Assembly (NCBI GenBank): GCA_026400595.1
Contig: JAPLOT010000177.1
Coordinates: 1-10,015, forward strand
DNA length: 10,015 bases
Direction of reading: 5' to 3'
DNA from: Alphaproteobacteria bacterium
GTDB lineage: Bacteria; Pseudomonadota; Alphaproteobacteria; Rhizobiales; Aestuariivirgaceae
This document shows, in pieces, positions 7,389-10,015 of this stretch. How positions within the stretch are numbered: position 1 is the first letter of the stretch; every line of letters begins with the position of its first letter. The translations under genes were made by a program, and so were the position numbers. Under the pieces are notes generated by a model. It saw nothing but the letters and a program-made list of their open reading frames with translations. It was not told the DNA's origin and made no database searches.

Positions 7389-7418
7389 TTGAGCTGGCGA
7401 AAGTGCTGAGGCGATAGT
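7389..7418 (+). promoter_or_regulatory. Weak candidate promoter for the heme oxygenase-phytochrome pair
   Basis: TTGAGC (7389-7394), an 18-base spacer and GATAGT (7413-7418) each match four of six consensus bases. It lies in the 135-base gap after pssA where composition becomes less GC-rich. This is a pattern match only. Confidence 0.22.
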
Positions 7419-7479
7419 ATCGTGAAGTTCCTTCGAACAAATGATCTCTGCCTGGGCTAGACTTGAAATTGGGGCAGAC

Positions 7480-7486
7480 AAGGGGA
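7480..7486 (+). promoter_or_regulatory. Ribosome binding site that decides the heme oxygenase start
   Basis: AAGGGGA ends nine bases before GTG 7496. This favours the GTG over the upstream in-frame TTG at 7463, which has no such site. Confidence 0.6.
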
Positions 7487-7495
7487 TCGCATAAC

Positions 7496-8131
7496 GTGTC
7501 GGCTTCGGCTTTCAAGCAGTCCAATGGCGTTACCGAAACCGACTCGCTGCGCATGCGGCTCCGAACGGCGACGCAGACCGATCACGATCGGCTCGAGAAA
7601 CTGATGGAGTCGCTGGACTTCGCAGTCACGCTTGAGAGTTACACGTCACTCCTGCTTCTGCTTCTCGGCTTCCATCGGCCTCTCGAAGCTCGGCTTCTTG
7701 AACTTGATTGGAGCGAGACCGGCTTGGACCTGAAGGAACGGTGCAAGAGCCACTTGCTGATTGCCGATCTCACTCATCTCGGCCTTGATTCAGATTCCAT
7801 CGCGCGCGTACGGAACTGTCCCCACTTGCCGTGTGCCAGTACGATTCCAGAAGCGGTCGGCGTTCTATACGTTCTCGAGGGTTCGACGCTCGGCGGGCAG
7901 CTGATCAGCAGAAGAATCAAGAGCGAACTGGGCGTTTCAGAAGTGTCAGGCGGCAGCTTCTTCTTGGCTTATGGAGGAAAGACTGGCGAGATGTGGCGAG
8001 GCTTCATCGAAGTTCTTGAGCGCCATGGTCGTGACGCCGCGACCGCGCATCTCGTCGAGGCTGCCGCTTTGCAGACCTTCCAGCGCCTTTCGGCGTGGAT
8101 CGGTGATTCGGACGCCAGAAAGCAATGTTGA
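7496..8131 (+). CDS. Biliverdin-producing heme oxygenase
   Basis: Heme oxygenase opens heme to biliverdin IXalpha with release of CO and iron; biliverdin is the chromophore of bacteriophytochromes. From GTG 7496 the protein is 211 residues, the usual bacterial HO length. LRMRLRTATQTDHDRLE (18-34) holds the proximal heme ligand His30. GVLYVLEGSTLGGQ (122-135) is the glycine-rich distal helix that kinks over the heme. The GTG is chosen for its strong ribosome site; an ATG at 7553-7555 would leave too little before His30. It resembles the BphO-type enzymes linked to phytochrome genes rather than iron-uptake HOs, and the phytochrome starts 13 bases after its stop. Codon use includes more AT-ending codons than the genes to the left, consistent with separate acquisition. 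Confidence 0.92.
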   Translation: MSASAFKQSNGVTETDSLRMRLRTATQTDHDRLEKLMESLDFAVTLESYTSLLLLLLGFHRPLEARLLELDWSETGLDLKERCKSHLLIADLTHLGLDSDSIARVRNCPHLPCASTIPEAVGVLYVLEGSTLGGQLISRRIKSELGVSEVSGGSFFLAYGGKTGEMWRGFIEVLERHGRDAATAHLVEAAALQTFQRLSAWIGDSDARKQC

Positions 8132-8144
8132 CACTTGAATTGCC

Positions 8145-10015
8145 ATGAACGGGTCAGAACCAGCTTTTGGCAGCGTGACCATCGATAACTGCGATCAGGA
8201 GCCCATTCGCATCCCTGGGTCAATTCAGCCGCACGGCGCGCTGCTTGTTCTCAGCCGCGATTCGCTCGATGTCGAACAGGCAGCCGGTGCCACTCTGCCA
8301 TTCATCGGCGTATCGCCAGCCGAACTCCGTGGTCGATGCATTCGCGACCTCTTCTCTGCCGAGCTGATCGCACATCTGGAGAAGAACGCCGCTGCCGCCG
8401 CTGATCCGTCCAAACCTACGAGGGCGTTTCGATTTGATGCTTTCGACGGAAGCGGAACAATAGGCGTCACAGCTCTTGCTCAGGGTCCGCTGCTCATTCT
8501 CGAACTCGAGCACCTGAAGGGCGAGGCGTTGTTCGATCCGCTTTCGCTGGTTCAGAGCATGGTCCACAACATGCAGGCAATTCACAGCAGCCTTGCCAGC
8601 TGCCAGAAGGCTGCCGAGCAGGTCAGAGCCGTCAGCGGCTTTGACCGCGTGCTCGTCTATCGCTTCCTTTCGGATGGTGCCGGTGAAGTTATTGCGGAAT
8701 CGGCTGCGGAGGGCCTCGAGCCCTATCTCGGGCTAAGGTATCCCGCCTCCGACATTCCCCGCCAGGCCCGCGAACTTTACCTGCAGAACTGGCTGCGCAT
8801 CATTCCCGACGCGAGGTATCAGCAGGCACCGCTTCATCCGGATGTGAACCCCGTTACAAGGTTGACGCTGGACATGAGCCAGTTGGCGCTTCGTAGTGTC
8901 TCTCCAGTACATCTCGAGTATCTTCGGAACATGGGCGTTCGTGCGTCCATGTCGCTTTCGCTCATCATCGAGGGGCGACTCTGGGGTCTCATCGCCTGTC
9001 ACCATGCATCAACGCATTTTCTTGACCACGAGCGCCGGGTCACGCTCGAGTTGTTCGCGCAGATGGCGTCCTACATTCTCGAAACCAAGATCTCTGCCGA
9101 AGAGCTGTCAACGCGCAAACGGGCCTCGGAGCTGCACGACGCGATGATTGCCTCGTTGTCGGGAGAAGACGATCTGGCCCGGGGGCTGATGCTGAATCAG
9201 CCCAATCTGCTCGACTACATACATGCCGGGGGGGTCTGCGTTTGGATGGATGGCCGAATAGCCAGCCTTGGCAAGACTCCTTCCAAGGATCAGGTCAGGG
9301 ATCTCGTTGCCTGGCTGAGCGAGAATGTGGTCGAAGGAGTGTTCCACTCGGACGGGCTGCCGCTGATCTACCCGCCGGCAGTTGAGTTCAAGGATGTGGC
9401 AAGCGGCATCCTCGCGCTCTCGGTGTCGCGTGTTCCAAAGGATTATGTGATGTGGTTCCGTCAGGAACTCATCCGCACAGTCGTGTGGGCGGGCAAACCG
9501 GAAAAGGAGATGACGGACACCGGGAGCGGGATGCGCCTTTCGCCTCGCAGGAGTTTTGCCGCATGGGAAGAGGAAATGCGTCTCAGATCGGAGCCTTGGA
9601 GCAGCACTGACATCAGTACGGCAGTCGCTCTTCGGCAATCGCTTCACGAGGTGGTCCTCCAGAGGATCGATCTCATTGCGCGCGAGCGAGAGGTGGCGCG
9701 TGCAAGGCAGGAAATCCTGCTCGCGGAACTTGATCGACGAATTCAGCAATGGGAAGCTACCGCGCAGGAGCTGAAGGCGGAGGGTGACCGCCGCGCCCTT
9801 GTCGAGGCTGAGCTTTCGCAGGTGCTGCGGCGAACTGTAGTGGATCAGGAGAGCGAGCGTCAACGGATCGCGCGAGAATTGCATGACAGTCTCGGACAGT
9901 ATTTGACCATCATGCTACTTAGCCTGGACGAACTCGCGAGGAATGCGGAGTCCTCTCAGCACGTCGTCAGCGGTGTGATGCGACTGAAGGAGGTGGCGAC
10001 TTCCGTTGGACAGGA
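8145..10015 (+). CDS. Bacteriophytochrome sensor kinase with HisKA_3-type transmitter (3' end outside window)
   Basis: This frame is open from ATG 8145 to the window end (623 codons). The sensory core is complete. Cys16 in NCDQEPIRIPGSIQPHGALL is the biliverdin thioether site. A PAS domain runs to about 120, then a GAF domain with FDRVLVYRF, PASDIP (Asp203), SPVHLEYLRNMG (His256) and ACHH (His286). The PHY domain has its tongue motif PRRSF (467-471) before AAWEEEMR. Everything needed for red/far-red photochemistry is kept. A long charged helix (about 490-570) follows, then ERQRIARELHDSLGQYLT with phosphoacceptor His580, the HisKA_3 form seen in NarX/DegS-type kinases. The ATPase domain must lie beyond the window. 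Within the helix, ILLAELDRRIQQW (524-536) resembles an HWE/HisKA_2 H-box with Arg531 where His is expected. A stop at 8136-8138 excludes a longer N-terminus. The gene lies 13 bases after heme oxygenase, so the two form an operon. Confidence 0.92.
   Translation, partial: MNGSEPAFGSVTIDNCDQEPIRIPGSIQPHGALLVLSRDSLDVEQAAGATLPFIGVSPAELRGRCIRDLFSAELIAHLEKNAAAAADPSKPTRAFRFDAFDGSGTIGVTALAQGPLLILELEHLKGEALFDPLSLVQSMVHNMQAIHSSLASCQKAAEQVRAVSGFDRVLVYRFLSDGAGEVIAESAAEGLEPYLGLRYPASDIPRQARELYLQNWLRIIPDARYQQAPLHPDVNPVTRLTLDMSQLALRSVSPVHLEYLRNMGVRASMSLSLIIEGRLWGLIACHHASTHFLDHERRVTLELFAQMASYILETKISAEELSTRKRASELHDAMIASLSGEDDLARGLMLNQPNLLDYIHAGGVCVWMDGRIASLGKTPSKDQVRDLVAWLSENVVEGVFHSDGLPLIYPPAVEFKDVASGILALSVSRVPKDYVMWFRQELIRTVVWAGKPEKEMTDTGSGMRLSPRRSFAAWEEEMRLRSEPWSSTDISTAVALRQSLHEVVLQRIDLIAREREVARARQEILLAELDRRIQQWEATAQELKAEGDRRALVEAELSQVLRRTVVDQESERQRIARELHDSLGQYLTIMLLSLDELARNAESSQHVVSGVMRLKEVATSVGQ

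Noticed and set aside
7428..7437. GTTC...GAAC-like sequence resembling an SOS or operator box
   Set aside because: The arms are inverted and close together, unlike the alphaproteobacterial LexA box (direct GTTC repeat with seven-base spacing).
9108..9884. 258-codon minus-strand frame opposite the phytochrome
   Set aside because: The plus strand is clearly PHY and kinase sequence; the antisense translation has no recognisable features.

Overview
The window is GC-rich, densely coded DNA from an alphaproteobacterium, most likely a member of the Hyphomicrobiales (Rhizobiales). The evidence is the short psd-pssA phospholipid pair, the run LOG / LysM protein / Atm1-type ABC exporter, a citramalate synthase next to rarD, and a REP-like palindromic repeat of the kind common in that order. 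The genus cannot be fixed from the sequence.

Left part (1-1512): the 3' end of citramalate synthase (cimA, isoleucine precursor synthesis) is followed by a GC-rich hairpin and then a RarD/EamA permease. The permease lacks its usual first membrane segment and looks damaged by an internal, frame-shifting deletion. A large inverted REP-like repeat lies between this gene and the convergent LOG gene.

Middle (1513-5545): a LOG-type nucleoside-monophosphate phosphoribohydrolase gene on the minus strand is divergent from a plus-strand pair. That pair is a membrane-anchored protein with two Ig-like repeats and a C-terminal LysM domain, then an Atm1/HMT1-type ABC half-transporter 25 bases downstream.

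Next (5546-7360): a leader of about 300 bases with a candidate promoter, two perfect hairpins and a 16-codon mini-ORF precedes psd. Psd (phosphatidylserine decarboxylase) and PssA (phosphatidylserine synthase) overlap by four bases. Together they convert CDP-diacylglycerol and serine to phosphatidylserine and then to phosphatidylethanolamine.

Right part (7361-10015): base composition and codon use become less GC-biased. A biliverdin-producing heme oxygenase is followed after 13 bases by a bacteriophytochrome that runs off the window. The oxygenase would supply biliverdin and the phytochrome would bind it at Cys16, giving a red/far-red sensor kinase. Its transmitter is unusual: the phosphoacceptor helix is of the HisKA_3 (NarX/DegS) type, and the linker before it holds what looks like a decayed HWE/HisKA_2 H-box with Arg in place of His. 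This light-sensing module is the most interesting part of the window.
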